Source of the DNA: a virus
Strand: one strand, 5' to 3'
Length of the DNA stretch: 39,550 nt
Virus record (IMG/VR): IMGVR_UViG_3300037156_000198
Coordinates: 1-39,550 of that record
Of the stretch, positions 6,934 to 14,841 are shown one piece after another. The notes under the pieces were generated by a model that worked only from the letters and a program-made list of their open reading frames with translations, was not told where the DNA came from and searched no databases. The translations under genes were made by a program, and so were the position numbers. How positions within the stretch are numbered: position 1 is the stretch's first letter; each line of letters begins with the position of its first letter.

Positions 6934-9291
6934 ATGCTGCCCCTCGCGCTCTCCGCCCTCGCGGAGTATAGGCAGTTCATACTCTACAGACTGGCCCCGA
7001 GTAAAGTCCGACCCGGAAAGACAGACAAATTCCCATGTGACCGAACAGGTGTGGTCGCCGACGCGCACGACCCTACGATCTGGTTGAGTTCGGAGGAGGC
7101 ATACTCTGCCGCCGAGTCACTCGGAATACCGAAGCAGGTAGGATTCGTAATTACGGATAACGACCCGTTCTGGTGCCTGGACATAGACAATTGCCTCGTA
7201 GACGGGGAGTGGACGGAAAACGCCCTCAGCTTGTGCCGGTCGCTACCGGGGGCAGGCGTGGAAATCTCTTCATCCGGTCGGGGGCTGCACGTTTGGGGAA
7301 CCGGTAAGCTCCCCCAGCATGGGTGTGTCTACAAACCGTGGGGACTAGAGTTGTATCATCGCCGACGGTTCATGGCGTTAGGGTCCCTGGATGCGAACGG
7401 TAACGCCGCAACCGATCTGACTCCTCAGATTACGGAAATTATCGCCAGATATTTCCCTATCGGGGAAAAACCCGAGGGCCATATCGAGCTTACGGCGGTA
7501 CCTGTCGAGGGATGGCGTGGGCCGACAGAGGATGGCGACCTTATTCGCCGGTTTCTCGCCTCGAAGCCGGGAGTCGGAAAAATTCTCCCCCGCGATTTAT
7601 GGGAGGCGAACCCCACTGAGCTAGCGAAATATTATCCCGCGCAAAGTGACGCGCAGGGGTACGGTGCGAGTGAGGCGGATGCCGCTCTAGCCGCAAAGCT
7701 GACGTTCTGGACGGGGCTAGATGGCGAGCGGATCGTCAGGCTCATGTTGCAGTCGGATTTGAAACGCCCAAAGTGGGATCGCGACGGTTACCTCGACCAC
7801 ACTGTTGCGTTAGAGTGCGCCCGTCACCGGGGCGGCGTTCTGTGCGACCCGTTGCCCGACGCTTCCGCAGAAGCCGCCGCCGTGAGCGGGGAGCCTGTCG
7901 AGGTATCGGGCAGCGTCTACGTTGACGGCGCGGGGCAGGCAAAATTATGGCGGAACTTCGCCTATGTCGCCGACGTGGATAAAATTCTCACGGGGGCGGG
8001 GCGCTTCATGTCCCACTCGTCGTTCAAGAGTTACTACGGCGGTAAAAAGTACGTTGTTGACGCGGAGGGGAAAGCCACGGCGGATGCGTTTGACGCGTTC
8101 ACCCTCGGCTCCGTCGTCGCACAAGTGAAAGCCGAGACAACCGCGTTCCGTCCTGACCGCCCCGAGTTTATGCCGTGGGTTCAGGACGGGGAGACGTGCG
8201 TAAATACCTACCGTAAAGTCGAAGTCCCGCAGGTCGAAGGCGATCCGACGCTGTTCTTAGATCATCTGGCTAAACTCTTGCCGAACGAACGTGACCGGCA
8301 GATCCTGCTCGGCTACCTCGCGGGGGTCGTCCAGTATCCGGGCGTTAAATTCCAGTGGTGCCCCCTCATACAGGGGGTCGATGGCAACGGTAAAACGCTG
8401 TTGACCAAGTGTGTGACCCGCGCCGTCGGGGAAAAATACTGCAATGAGGCTAAAGCCTCAGAATTGAGCGAAAAATTCAACAGTTGGGTGGTGGGGATGA
8501 TCTGCATATCCGTGGAGGACGTGTACACCCCGAGTGATAAAACCGAGGTGTTCGAGACGCTCAAGCCAATGATAACGAACCGTCGTCAGCCAATCAGGGA
8601 TATGGGCGTGGCGATGAAAACGCGGGACGTGTGTGCGAACTTCATCTTGAACTCAAACCATAAAGACGCGATCCGCAAGACCAAGAACGACCGACGGGTC
8701 TGCAATTTGTACACCGCGCAGCAATGCGAAGAAGACCTGGCGCGGGACGGCATGACCGAGGAATACTTCGCCCGGTTGTACGGCTGGCTGGATAACGAGA
8801 ACGGGCACGCGATTGTGAGCCACTTCCTGCATAATTATAAAATTCCGGTCGAGTTCGGCTTGGCAAGCTTGCTATCCCGCTCACCTAAGACGACCAGCAC
8901 GGACGAGGCCGTGGCGCTCAGTCTCGGGCCAATCGAGCAGGAAGTGGTCGAGCACGCAGAACAGGGCGCGGAGGGCTTTGCGGGCGGTTGGGTGAGCAGT
9001 ACCGCCCTAACCGCGATGCTACGGGGAATTCGCTCGGAAGGGAAGCTATCCCATGTCCGCCGAAAAGCCCTGTTGGAGTCCCTCGGGTACATCACGCATC
9101 CGGGGCTGTACAAGGGGCGGTCAACTATCTGCGTAGATGGTGGGAGGCCGGTGTTGTTCATCAAGAAAGATCATCCGCAAACCACGCTCGTAGGAGGTGC
9201 CGCCGTAATTAAGGCGTATTCCGACGCGCAACTGCCGAACGCGCCCGGATTAGTGGTCGTCCCGCCGGTTCCTGTTGCCGCACGTAAATAA
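6934..9291 (+). CDS. PrimPol-like primase/polymerase-SF3 helicase fusion
   Basis: A 785-residue replication protein. The N-terminal archaeo-eukaryotic primase part has CLDIDNC (metal-binding D83 and D85) and SSSGRGLHVWG (S-x-H motif, H119), as in bifunctional primase/polymerases and the NrS-1 phage polymerase. A middle DUF5906-like region leads to an SF3 helicase core with Walker A GVDGNGKT (~482-489), Walker B GMICISVEDVY and sensor ILNSNHKDA. It should synthesise primers and unwind at the fork, supplying DNA polymerase at 12,145-14,397. Start ATG 6934 lies 6 bases after the HTH gene; no clear ribosome site is visible, so it may rely on coupling. Domain limits are estimates. Confidence 0.85.
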   Translation: MLPLALSALAEYRQFILYRLAPSKVRPGKTDKFPCDRTGVVADAHDPTIWLSSEEAYSAAESLGIPKQVGFVITDNDPFWCLDIDNCLVDGEWTENALSLCRSLPGAGVEISSSGRGLHVWGTGKLPQHGCVYKPWGLELYHRRRFMALGSLDANGNAATDLTPQITEIIARYFPIGEKPEGHIELTAVPVEGWRGPTEDGDLIRRFLASKPGVGKILPRDLWEANPTELAKYYPAQSDAQGYGASEADAALAAKLTFWTGLDGERIVRLMLQSDLKRPKWDRDGYLDHTVALECARHRGGVLCDPLPDASAEAAAVSGEPVEVSGSVYVDGAGQAKLWRNFAYVADVDKILTGAGRFMSHSSFKSYYGGKKYVVDAEGKATADAFDAFTLGSVVAQVKAETTAFRPDRPEFMPWVQDGETCVNTYRKVEVPQVEGDPTLFLDHLAKLLPNERDRQILLGYLAGVVQYPGVKFQWCPLIQGVDGNGKTLLTKCVTRAVGEKYCNEAKASELSEKFNSWVVGMICISVEDVYTPSDKTEVFETLKPMITNRRQPIRDMGVAMKTRDVCANFILNSNHKDAIRKTKNDRRVCNLYTAQQCEEDLARDGMTEEYFARLYGWLDNENGHAIVSHFLHNYKIPVEFGLASLLSRSPKTTSTDEAVALSLGPIEQEVVEHAEQGAEGFAGGWVSSTALTAMLRGIRSEGKLSHVRRKALLESLGYITHPGLYKGRSTICVDGGRPVLFIKKDHPQTTLVGGAAVIKAYSDAQLPNAPGLVVVPPVPVAARK

Positions 9292-9386
9292 TGTTTGACA
9301 GACTCACCAAACGAGAATATAGTTCGTCCACTTTGGGTTTTCGCCGATACCATAGAATTCGGCGGGAGGTAATTAACTGTGATTAA
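9291..9386 (+). CDS. Possible 31-residue basic peptide overlapping a promoter
   Basis: ATG 9291 forms a TAATG overlap with the primase-helicase stop and the frame runs to TAA 9384-9386, ending inside the next gene's start. The peptide is basic (RRYHRIRREV near its end). There is no Shine-Dalgarno of its own. Because the same bases contain a near-consensus promoter, this could be a chance frame in a regulatory spacer; I cannot decide between the two. Confidence 0.3.
   Translation: MFDRLTKREYSSSTLGFRRYHRIRREVINCD
9295..9323 (+). promoter_or_regulatory. Sigma-70-type promoter for the 9379-onward operon
   Basis: TTGACA (9295-9300) and TATAGT (9318-9323) are separated by exactly 17 bases, an 11 of 12 match to the bacterial consensus. 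Transcription would begin near 9330, leaving a leader of about 50 bases before the GTG at 9379. The leader holds a 6-base hairpin (CGCCGA 9342-9347 with TCGGCG 9359-9364) that abuts the ribosome site GGGAGGT (9364-9370). Confidence 0.7.
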
Positions 9387-10611
9387 AATAGAGATCACCG
9401 ACGTAAAGGCTCTCAGCCCTTCCTCGGTGGATAATTTGACGGCGTTTCTCCGGGCGGAATCGGGATACGCGGAACGCTCGATGGCGCAAGGGGAATTGCT
9501 CTCCCGCCCCGAACGAGAAGCTATCGAAGCGAAACTGGTCGCTCGGGAAATCGAGCTAAACGCGGAAGAGTTTCGTCACGGCGATCCAGACGAAACTCAA
9601 GAGAACTCCCGCATAGCTTCGGAAAAAGAAGTGGCGTTCGTGCAGATGGGGGGCAATCCTTTCGACTACGCCGAATTCGCCCGTCGTTCGGAAGAACTTG
9701 GCGCAGAGTACGCGCAGATGGTTGCGCCCCGCTATTTCGGGATGTCGAAGGCGGAGGCGTTAAGCACATTCCTCAGTCTCCTCACGTCACTCAGAAACGA
9801 GTTTGTCGTTCGGGGTGCGCCTAAGTCTCCCGCCGTGGGGGTAGTCGCCTCCGACCCCTACGCTCCGATCTGGCCGACGAGCGCCGGAGCAAGTGTGGTC
9901 GATGCCTCGACAGGGGAGGTATTCCCCCTTGCCGGAGGCGCTATCCCCTCGCATCCCACGGCTCCCGCCGTAGAACTCGATTCGGCGGGGAAACCGTGGG
10001 ATGCGACTCTGCACAGTGAGACGAAGAGCAAGCTCAAAGACGGAACGTGGCGTACCCGCCGTAATGCGGGTGCTGCCGTACCTGCCGTGCCTGCCGTGCC
10101 TGCCGTACCTGCCGTACCTGCCGTACCTGCCGTACCTGCCGTACCTGCCGTACCTGCCGTACCTGCCGTACCCGCCGTACCCGCCGTACCCGCCGTACCC
10201 GCCGTACCCGACACGTTTCAGGCGTTTATGGACTATCTCGTGCCGCTGTACAACTCGGGGGCACACTCGCCCGACCGGTTCCACCCGATTCTTCGGGAGT
10301 TCGGTTTAGCTAATCTGGTCGAGCTTTCTAACGCCCCCGAGCATTTAGCCGAGGTGTACGCTCGGATCGAGGCAACCCGCTCGGATCGCGTCGTGGCCGA
10401 CGAGTCCATGACGGCGGTGGACTCGTCGGCCATCAGCCACATCGGTTATGCGCCCGAGTCACAGACGCTGTCCGTGCAGTTTAAGGGGGGCAGGATTTAT
10501 AAGTACGCCAAAGTCCCCTACGACGAATACGTGGCGTTGATGTCGGCGGAGTCTATCGGTTTGTATTTCCGCACGAATATCCGCGATCATTTTTCTGTAG
10601 TACCTAACTAG
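9379..10611 (+). CDS. KTSC-domain protein with (Ala-Val-Pro)15 linker
   Basis: A 410-residue protein of three parts. Residues 1-~235 are mostly helical and end in GKPWDATLHSETKSKLKDG, a 'PWD-x-x-[IL]H' pattern often seen in phage replication-region proteins. Fifteen AVP tripeptides then form a stiff linker. The end (VDSSAISHIGYA ... LSVQFKGGRIYKYAKVP ... YF) is a KTSC domain, a small fold proposed to bind nucleic acid. GTG start 9379 follows GGGAGGT (9364-9370). As the first long gene after the promoter at 9295 and just before the single-strand-binding protein, it probably serves replication or recombination, though no catalytic motif is seen. Confidence 0.75.
   Translation: MIKIEITDVKALSPSSVDNLTAFLRAESGYAERSMAQGELLSRPEREAIEAKLVAREIELNAEEFRHGDPDETQENSRIASEKEVAFVQMGGNPFDYAEFARRSEELGAEYAQMVAPRYFGMSKAEALSTFLSLLTSLRNEFVVRGAPKSPAVGVVASDPYAPIWPTSAGASVVDASTGEVFPLAGGAIPSHPTAPAVELDSAGKPWDATLHSETKSKLKDGTWRTRRNAGAAVPAVPAVPAVPAVPAVPAVPAVPAVPAVPAVPAVPAVPAVPAVPDTFQAFMDYLVPLYNSGAHSPDRFHPILREFGLANLVELSNAPEHLAEVYARIEATRSDRVVADESMTAVDSSAISHIGYAPESQTLSVQFKGGRIYKYAKVPYDEYVALMSAESIGLYFRTNIRDHFSVVPN
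10075..10209 (+). repeat. Fifteen tandem 9-base units coding Ala-Val-Pro
   Basis: Exactly 15 copies of GCC-GT(A/G)-CC(T/C). Third-base variants are clustered: one GTA-CCT, two GTG-CCT, seven GTA-CCT, then five GTA-CCC. Runs of identical units suggest growth by slippage rather than selection on each codon. Confidence 0.95.
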
Positions 10612-10623
10612 AAAGGAATCACC

Positions 10624-11487
10624 ATGTCACGAGTTTTATTCCCCGTAGGGCGCTTAGTGGGGGGCAGTGTGGGAACGCTGCGCGCAGTGAAGGACAAAAC
10701 GGGTCAGCCCAAGCTAGATCGCAACAAAAAACCTCGCGAGGAAATTGCGTTCGGGGTGGCTTTCCCGAAAAACGGGATCGCGGACTGGAAGCAGACCGAC
10801 TGGGGTAAGCAGGTTCTCGCCATAGGTATGGCGGCTTTCCCGCAAATGTATGTCATCCCCGCTTTCGCTTGGAAAGTGACGGACGGTGACAGCCTTATCC
10901 CGAACAAGCGCGGCAAAGTGCCGAGCAAAAATGAGGGCTACCCTGGTTGCCACGTCGTCTGGTTTTCCCAAGGCTGGGTGCCGAAGCTGCGCGGTCGAGA
11001 CGGCGTTTCGGAAATGGAGGTGGGGGCGTTCACTCCGGGCAACTACGTCCAAGTGATAGCAGATGTGGCGGGGAATGGCGCGACGGGCGAGAATACCCCC
11101 GGCGTGTACATGAACCCCCAACTGGTCGGACTCGCAGGATATGGCACGCCGATACATCTGGAAGAAGAGGTCGATACAACCGGGTTCGGGCAAGCGCCTC
11201 TCCCTGCCGGGGCGACCGAGGCTCCTGTCGGGGGTTTTCCTGCTGGGGCGGGTGTGGCAAGCCCGTCCCCCGCCTCTACGGGTACTGCCGCGCTTGCTCC
11301 GACATCCCCTTCTAGCGCGCCGCAGGTGCCGGTCAAGCCTAACACGTCGTATATGGCTCCACCCCTGCCCCCCGCCAAGCCCTCGCACGCTATGACCGCC
11401 TTGGCGCAGGGGGCGACATACGAGGCCATGATCGCCTCGGGTTGGACGGATGCGCTCTTGGTCGAGCATGGGATGATGGTCGTGTAA
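10624..11487 (+). CDS. Phage single-stranded DNA-binding protein (DUF2815-like)
   Basis: A 287-residue protein. The OB-fold-like first ~180 residues contain EEIAFGVAFPK, FAWKVTDGDSLIPNKRGK, GCHVVWFSQGW and NPGVYMNPQLVGLAGYG-like segments, the pattern of phage single-strand DNA-binding proteins annotated as DUF2815. A Pro/Ala/Ser-rich linker (~195-260) leads to a short conserved tail (MIASGWTDALLVEHGMM), which in such proteins is likely to contact other replication proteins. It protects single-stranded DNA at the fork. ATG 10,624 has AAAGGAA upstream. It lies between the KTSC and HU-like genes in the operon started at 9295. Confidence 0.8.
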   Translation: MSRVLFPVGRLVGGSVGTLRAVKDKTGQPKLDRNKKPREEIAFGVAFPKNGIADWKQTDWGKQVLAIGMAAFPQMYVIPAFAWKVTDGDSLIPNKRGKVPSKNEGYPGCHVVWFSQGWVPKLRGRDGVSEMEVGAFTPGNYVQVIADVAGNGATGENTPGVYMNPQLVGLAGYGTPIHLEEEVDTTGFGQAPLPAGATEAPVGGFPAGAGVASPSPASTGTAALAPTSPSSAPQVPVKPNTSYMAPPLPPAKPSHAMTALAQGATYEAMIASGWTDALLVEHGMMVV

Positions 11488-11541
11488 CTGTTACCTCCGC
11501 CACAGTTTAAAAGGCGGGATTTTAGGAGGAAGAAATTCATT

Positions 11542-11814
11542 ATGAAGAAGCCAGATTTAATATCCGCAATAGCCTCGAACGCGGGGATCAGTAAAGAACA
11601 GGCGGAGGACGTGCTCGGTGCGCTCCCCAAGATACTTTCGGTAGCTCTGAAGGAGGGCTTAGGGGTGAATCTACCCGGCATCGGCAAGTTCGCGGTTCAG
11701 AAGCGTGCAGCCCGTACTTGCCTCAACCCGAAGACGGGAGCCGGAATCGAAGTCCCCGCCAAGTCGGTTCCGCACTTTAAAGCCGCGAAGGCGTTTAAAG
11801 ACGCTTTACTGTAA
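11542..11814 (+). CDS. HU/IHF-family DNA-bending protein
   Basis: A 90-residue protein of standard length for the family. The N-terminal helices (DLISAIASNAGISKEQAEDVL) and the beta-arm region with LPGIGKFAVQKRAART and NPKTG are diagnostic; the arm carries the proline-containing DNA-intercalating loop (NPKTGAGIEV). It should dimerise and bend DNA, helping replication or DNA compaction. A strong AGGAGGAAG site precedes ATG 11,542. Final residues FKAAKAFKDALL are typical. Confidence 0.93.
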   Translation: MKKPDLISAIASNAGISKEQAEDVLGALPKILSVALKEGLGVNLPGIGKFAVQKRAARTCLNPKTGAGIEVPAKSVPHFKAAKAFKDALL

Positions 11815-11820
11815 GACTGA

Positions 11821-11845
11821 CCCGCGCCAGAGTAGCGCGGGATTT
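11821..11845 (+). terminator. GC-rich hairpin after the HU-like gene
   Basis: CCCGCGC (11,821-11,827) pairs perfectly with GCGCGGG (11,835-11,841) around a 7-base loop and is followed by ATTTCT. The short T run makes it a weak intrinsic terminator or attenuator. Confidence 0.5.
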
Positions 11846-11846
11846 C

Positions 11847-11909
11847 TCGGTGAGTTCGGGCGCCCCCCCCCCCCCCCTACCTGCGAGGCGCGGCGACCGA
11901 ACTCACCGA
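11847..11909 (+). promoter_or_regulatory. 13-base inverted repeat with a 15-C run in its loop
   Basis: TCGGTGAGTTCGG (11,847-11,859) pairs perfectly with CCGAACTCACCGA (11,897-11,909). The 37-base loop contains an uninterrupted run of 15 C (11,863-11,877). It lies between the HU-like gene hairpin and the ribosome site AAGGAG of the next gene, so it may be a leader structure. The whole 118-base gap 11,815-11,932 has no convincing gene. Confidence 0.5.
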
Positions 11910-11932
11910 TAAATTCCACGAAGGAGAATAGA

Positions 11933-12148
11933 ATGGACATGAAACGCGGCGTAGTGATCTGCCGTACTAGGGGGGCGGGGAGCGCGGGGGACTCGACGGC
12001 GCTGGCCCAGCATTTCGGTAAAACCCGCATAGTGCCCAACTGGGCTCCCGGCGACCCTTTACCCCCAAACGCACTCGCATTTACCGAAATTCTCGGGATA
12101 GACGGGGCGGTCCCGTTTTATGAAGCGATGCGGGAGGTGGCGAAATGA
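11933..12148 (+). CDS. Small phage protein of unknown function
   Basis: A 71-residue protein. Start ATG 11,933 follows AAGGAGAATAG; a longer open frame upstream crosses the hairpin region and is not believed. The sequence begins MDMKRGVVICRTRGAGSAGD and contains RIVPNWAPGDPLPPN. No signal, membrane or metal motif is seen. Its stop overlaps the polymerase ATG by 4 bases, so it is probably co-translated with DNA polymerase and may be a polymerase-associated factor; this is inference from position only. Confidence 0.65.
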   Translation: MDMKRGVVICRTRGAGSAGDSTALAQHFGKTRIVPNWAPGDPLPPNALAFTEILGIDGAVPFYEAMREVAK

Positions 12149-14397
12149 CCCGCCCTCTCGTAACGGCGCGCATAGACTTCGAGACGTACAGCGAGGCGGG
12201 GTACGTTATAACCGCAGACGGGCTAGAAGCTCTCCCCGGCGCGTCGCAAGGTAAAAAAGGCTTGCAAGTAGTAGGTGCGCAGGTCTATGTTGAGCATCCG
12301 TCTTTCGAGGTTCTCACCTTGTCCTACAACATCGGGCAAGGCGTGCGCCGCTGGAAGCCGGGCAACCTCCCGCCGGTTGATCTTTTCGGGCATATCCGCG
12401 CGGGGGGGTTGGTGAGCGGGTGGAACTCGGGGGGCTTCGAGGTCAAAGTATGGGCGTGGCTCGTTCGGCGTATGCGCTGGCCTGCTTTCCCTGTCGGTCA
12501 GTGGCGCGACACGATGGCGGATGCCCGAGCGTTCGGGCTACCTGGCGCGCTCGGGGAAGCGGCCAAAGCCCTGCATCTGGTGAGTCAGAAAGACCCCGAA
12601 GGTAAACGTCTCTTAGATAAATTCAGCGTACCGCGCAAACCGACCAAGACCGACTCACGACGCAGGATTAAACCCGAGGATGACCCCGAGGATGCCGAGA
12701 AACTGTACGCTTACTGCGATCAGGACGTGCGGACGGAGCAAGGCATCGCGGAGCACGTCCCCGAGCTATCCCCTGCCGAACTGGCCGTCTGGCAGTGTGA
12801 CCGCAAGATCAACGACCGAGGCGTGCGGATAGATATGGCGGGGGTCGAGGCGTGCTGCGAAGTGATTAACCAGGCCCACGCGAAATATAACGTGGAATTA
12901 CGGGAATTGACGGGGGGGGCGGTGAGCCGCGCTTCGGAGATCCAGAAGTTATCCGCCTGGCTGACGACCACGCAGGGGCTTGCCGTCGAGTCCCTTGACG
13001 TAGAACACTTAGAGAACTATTTACTCGATCCAGAACTCCCCGCACCCGCACGGAGGGCGTTAGAGATTCGCGCCGCTATCGGCTCGGCCTCTGTGAAAAA
13101 AGTATTCGCCATGCGCAACACGGTGAGCGCGGCGGGAAGGCTTCACGACCTGTTTCTGTACCACGGCGCACGCACAGGACGGACGACTGGCTCAGGCCCG
13201 CAGCCTACAAATTTACCGAATTCCGCCGGAGTGTACACCCAGAAATGCAACTGTGGTCGGCACTACGGAACCGACCGCCTTACCTGTTCGTGGTGTGGGG
13301 CGGAGGTCGCGAATTCGATCAAAGTCGAATGGGGTGTCGAAGCGGCTAAAGACGCATTGGAAACCATAGGCACGAAGTCTCTCACTTACGTTGAGTACGT
13401 GTGGGGCGACGCGATGCTGGCGGTGGCGGGCTGTCTCCGCACGCTATTCGTCGCAGCGGAGGGTTACGACTTGATGTGCAGTGATTATTCGTCTATCGAA
13501 GCCGTGGTGCTGGCGGAGTTAGCGGGCGAACAGTGGCGCAAAGATGTGTTCCGCACGCACGGGAAAATTTACGAAATGTCTGCGTCCCAGATCACGAATA
13601 TCCCGTTTGAGGAGTATATGACCCATGTTGGGTATACCCCCACCCAACTCTCTCAACACGAGTGGTGGAAACTCAAACCAGAGAATAAAGGCTCCCATCA
13701 CCCGACTCGGAAGACTATCGGAAAAATCGCAGAACTCGCCGCAGGGTACGGCGGGTGGACAGGCTCGATGAAAGCGTTCGGCGCGGAAGAGTTTATGACC
13801 GAAGAGGAAATGGTGAAAGCGCTCAAGGCGTGGCGTAACGCATCCCCTTCGATTGTCGAGTTCTGGGGCGGGCAAGAGAGGAACTGGAAAACCGAGTATT
13901 ACGGTGTCGAGGGCATGACGATTTTAGCGATTAAGCACCCCGGCCACATCTTCGAGTTTCGCGGGCATTTTTTCCAAGTACGGGACGATGTACTGTTTAT
14001 AAAGCTGTTGTCCGGCAGAGAAATGGCGTACCAGCGCCCCCGAATCGGGCCGAACAGCCGGAGAGAAGGAACTCTCGCGATCAGCTTTGAAGGCTGGAAC
14101 AGCAACCCGAAGAACGGTGCGATGGGCTGGCAACGGATGGAGACTTACGGTCCGAGGTTGACGGAGAATATCGGGCAGGCGACCTCCCGCGACATACAGT
14201 GGCACGGCATCCTCGCGCTCGAAGCGGCTGGTTACCCTATCGTGCTGCACGTGTATGACGAAGATATAGCGGAAGTCCCGAAGGGGTTCGGCAGTCTGGA
14301 GGAGTTCGAGCGGGTAATGTCCGCGATGCCCCCTTGGGCGGCGGGTTGGCCGGTCGTGGCCAAAGGCGGGTGGGTTGGAGAGAGGTACAGGAAATGA
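12145..14397 (+). CDS. Family A DNA polymerase with 3'-5' exonuclease
   Basis: A 750-residue replicative polymerase. Exonuclease motifs are intact: IDFET (D11, E13), GWNSGGFE and YCDQDV. The polymerase has motif A CSDYSSIEA, motif B RKTIGKIAELAAGYGG and motif C LHVYDEDIAEV, where Tyr replaces the usual His of HDE. An unusual insert before the palm carries C368-x-C370 and C381-x-x-C384, a probable zinc ribbon. Together with the primase-helicase and single-strand-binding protein it makes a nearly self-sufficient replisome. ATGA overlap with the upstream small gene sets the start. A short 13-codon frame (14,394-14,435) follows its stop but is probably not a gene. Confidence 0.93.
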   Translation: MTRPLVTARIDFETYSEAGYVITADGLEALPGASQGKKGLQVVGAQVYVEHPSFEVLTLSYNIGQGVRRWKPGNLPPVDLFGHIRAGGLVSGWNSGGFEVKVWAWLVRRMRWPAFPVGQWRDTMADARAFGLPGALGEAAKALHLVSQKDPEGKRLLDKFSVPRKPTKTDSRRRIKPEDDPEDAEKLYAYCDQDVRTEQGIAEHVPELSPAELAVWQCDRKINDRGVRIDMAGVEACCEVINQAHAKYNVELRELTGGAVSRASEIQKLSAWLTTTQGLAVESLDVEHLENYLLDPELPAPARRALEIRAAIGSASVKKVFAMRNTVSAAGRLHDLFLYHGARTGRTTGSGPQPTNLPNSAGVYTQKCNCGRHYGTDRLTCSWCGAEVANSIKVEWGVEAAKDALETIGTKSLTYVEYVWGDAMLAVAGCLRTLFVAAEGYDLMCSDYSSIEAVVLAELAGEQWRKDVFRTHGKIYEMSASQITNIPFEEYMTHVGYTPTQLSQHEWWKLKPENKGSHHPTRKTIGKIAELAAGYGGWTGSMKAFGAEEFMTEEEMVKALKAWRNASPSIVEFWGGQERNWKTEYYGVEGMTILAIKHPGHIFEFRGHFFQVRDDVLFIKLLSGREMAYQRPRIGPNSRREGTLAISFEGWNSNPKNGAMGWQRMETYGPRLTENIGQATSRDIQWHGILALEAAGYPIVLHVYDEDIAEVPKGFGSLEEFERVMSAMPPWAAGWPVVAKGGWVGERYRK

Positions 14398-14424
14398 CGA
14401 CAGACGGCGTGATCGAGGTAAACC

Positions 14425-14841
14425 GTGACAGTTAAATTACTAGGGTACACCCCGTTCCTAGAGAAAGATCAGGCTAAAAGCGACCGGGCAACGAAATTTA
14501 TCGGGCGGGGGTCACTGAGGTCGAGTACGCAGGATTACGCCCGCTCGTGGGGGGCTTTAGCCAACTGCGGACAGTACGCTTCCGAGGACGCGGTGTTCAT
14601 TAGCGCGGAGGGACTGCGGTCGGGGCGCATGTTGCCTAACTTCGCCGAAATCCAGAGGGCGGCGGACGCGGGGGTGGCGTTCATAACGGATGACCTTAAA
14701 AATCGCTCACGACCGCATAACTTGGGGGAACGAGAGGTGGCGGCGTACCTGACTAAGATCGGCTACGCTGAAACCGGTAAAGGGTACTGGACGCGTGCGG
14801 CGGTTTCCGCACATATTGAAAAGGGGAATTATAATGAGTAA
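14425..14841 (+). CDS. Conserved phage protein of unknown function
   Basis: A 138-residue protein from GTG 14,425, which has GAGGT at 14,415-14,419. The sequence has a distinctive FIGRGSLRSSTQDYARSWG stretch followed by VFISAEGLRSGRM and a C-terminal GEREVAAYLTKIGYAE. It looks like a compact alpha/beta phage protein with family members beside DNA polymerase genes, but I cannot name it. The 3' end, from 14,788 on, is the first part of a direct repeat found again at 15,535; here it encodes YWTRAAVSAHIEKGNYNE and the normal stop, so this gene is intact. Confidence 0.65.
   Translation: MTVKLLGYTPFLEKDQAKSDRATKFIGRGSLRSSTQDYARSWGALANCGQYASEDAVFISAEGLRSGRMLPNFAEIQRAADAGVAFITDDLKNRSRPHNLGEREVAAYLTKIGYAETGKGYWTRAAVSAHIEKGNYNE

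Noticed and set aside
9858-10284. Antisense Gly-Tyr and Thr-Ala-Gly repeat frames over the Ala-Val-Pro tract
   Set aside because: They are produced by the 9-base repeat on the opposite strand and have no ribosome site or conserved flanks.
11497-11520. CCGCC/GGCGG hairpin followed by ATTTT before the HU-like gene
   Set aside because: Five-base stem with an 11-base loop is too weak to claim as a terminator.
14394-14435. 13-codon frame starting in an ATGA overlap with the polymerase stop
   Set aside because: Too short to judge and it covers the ribosome site of the next gene; probably chance.
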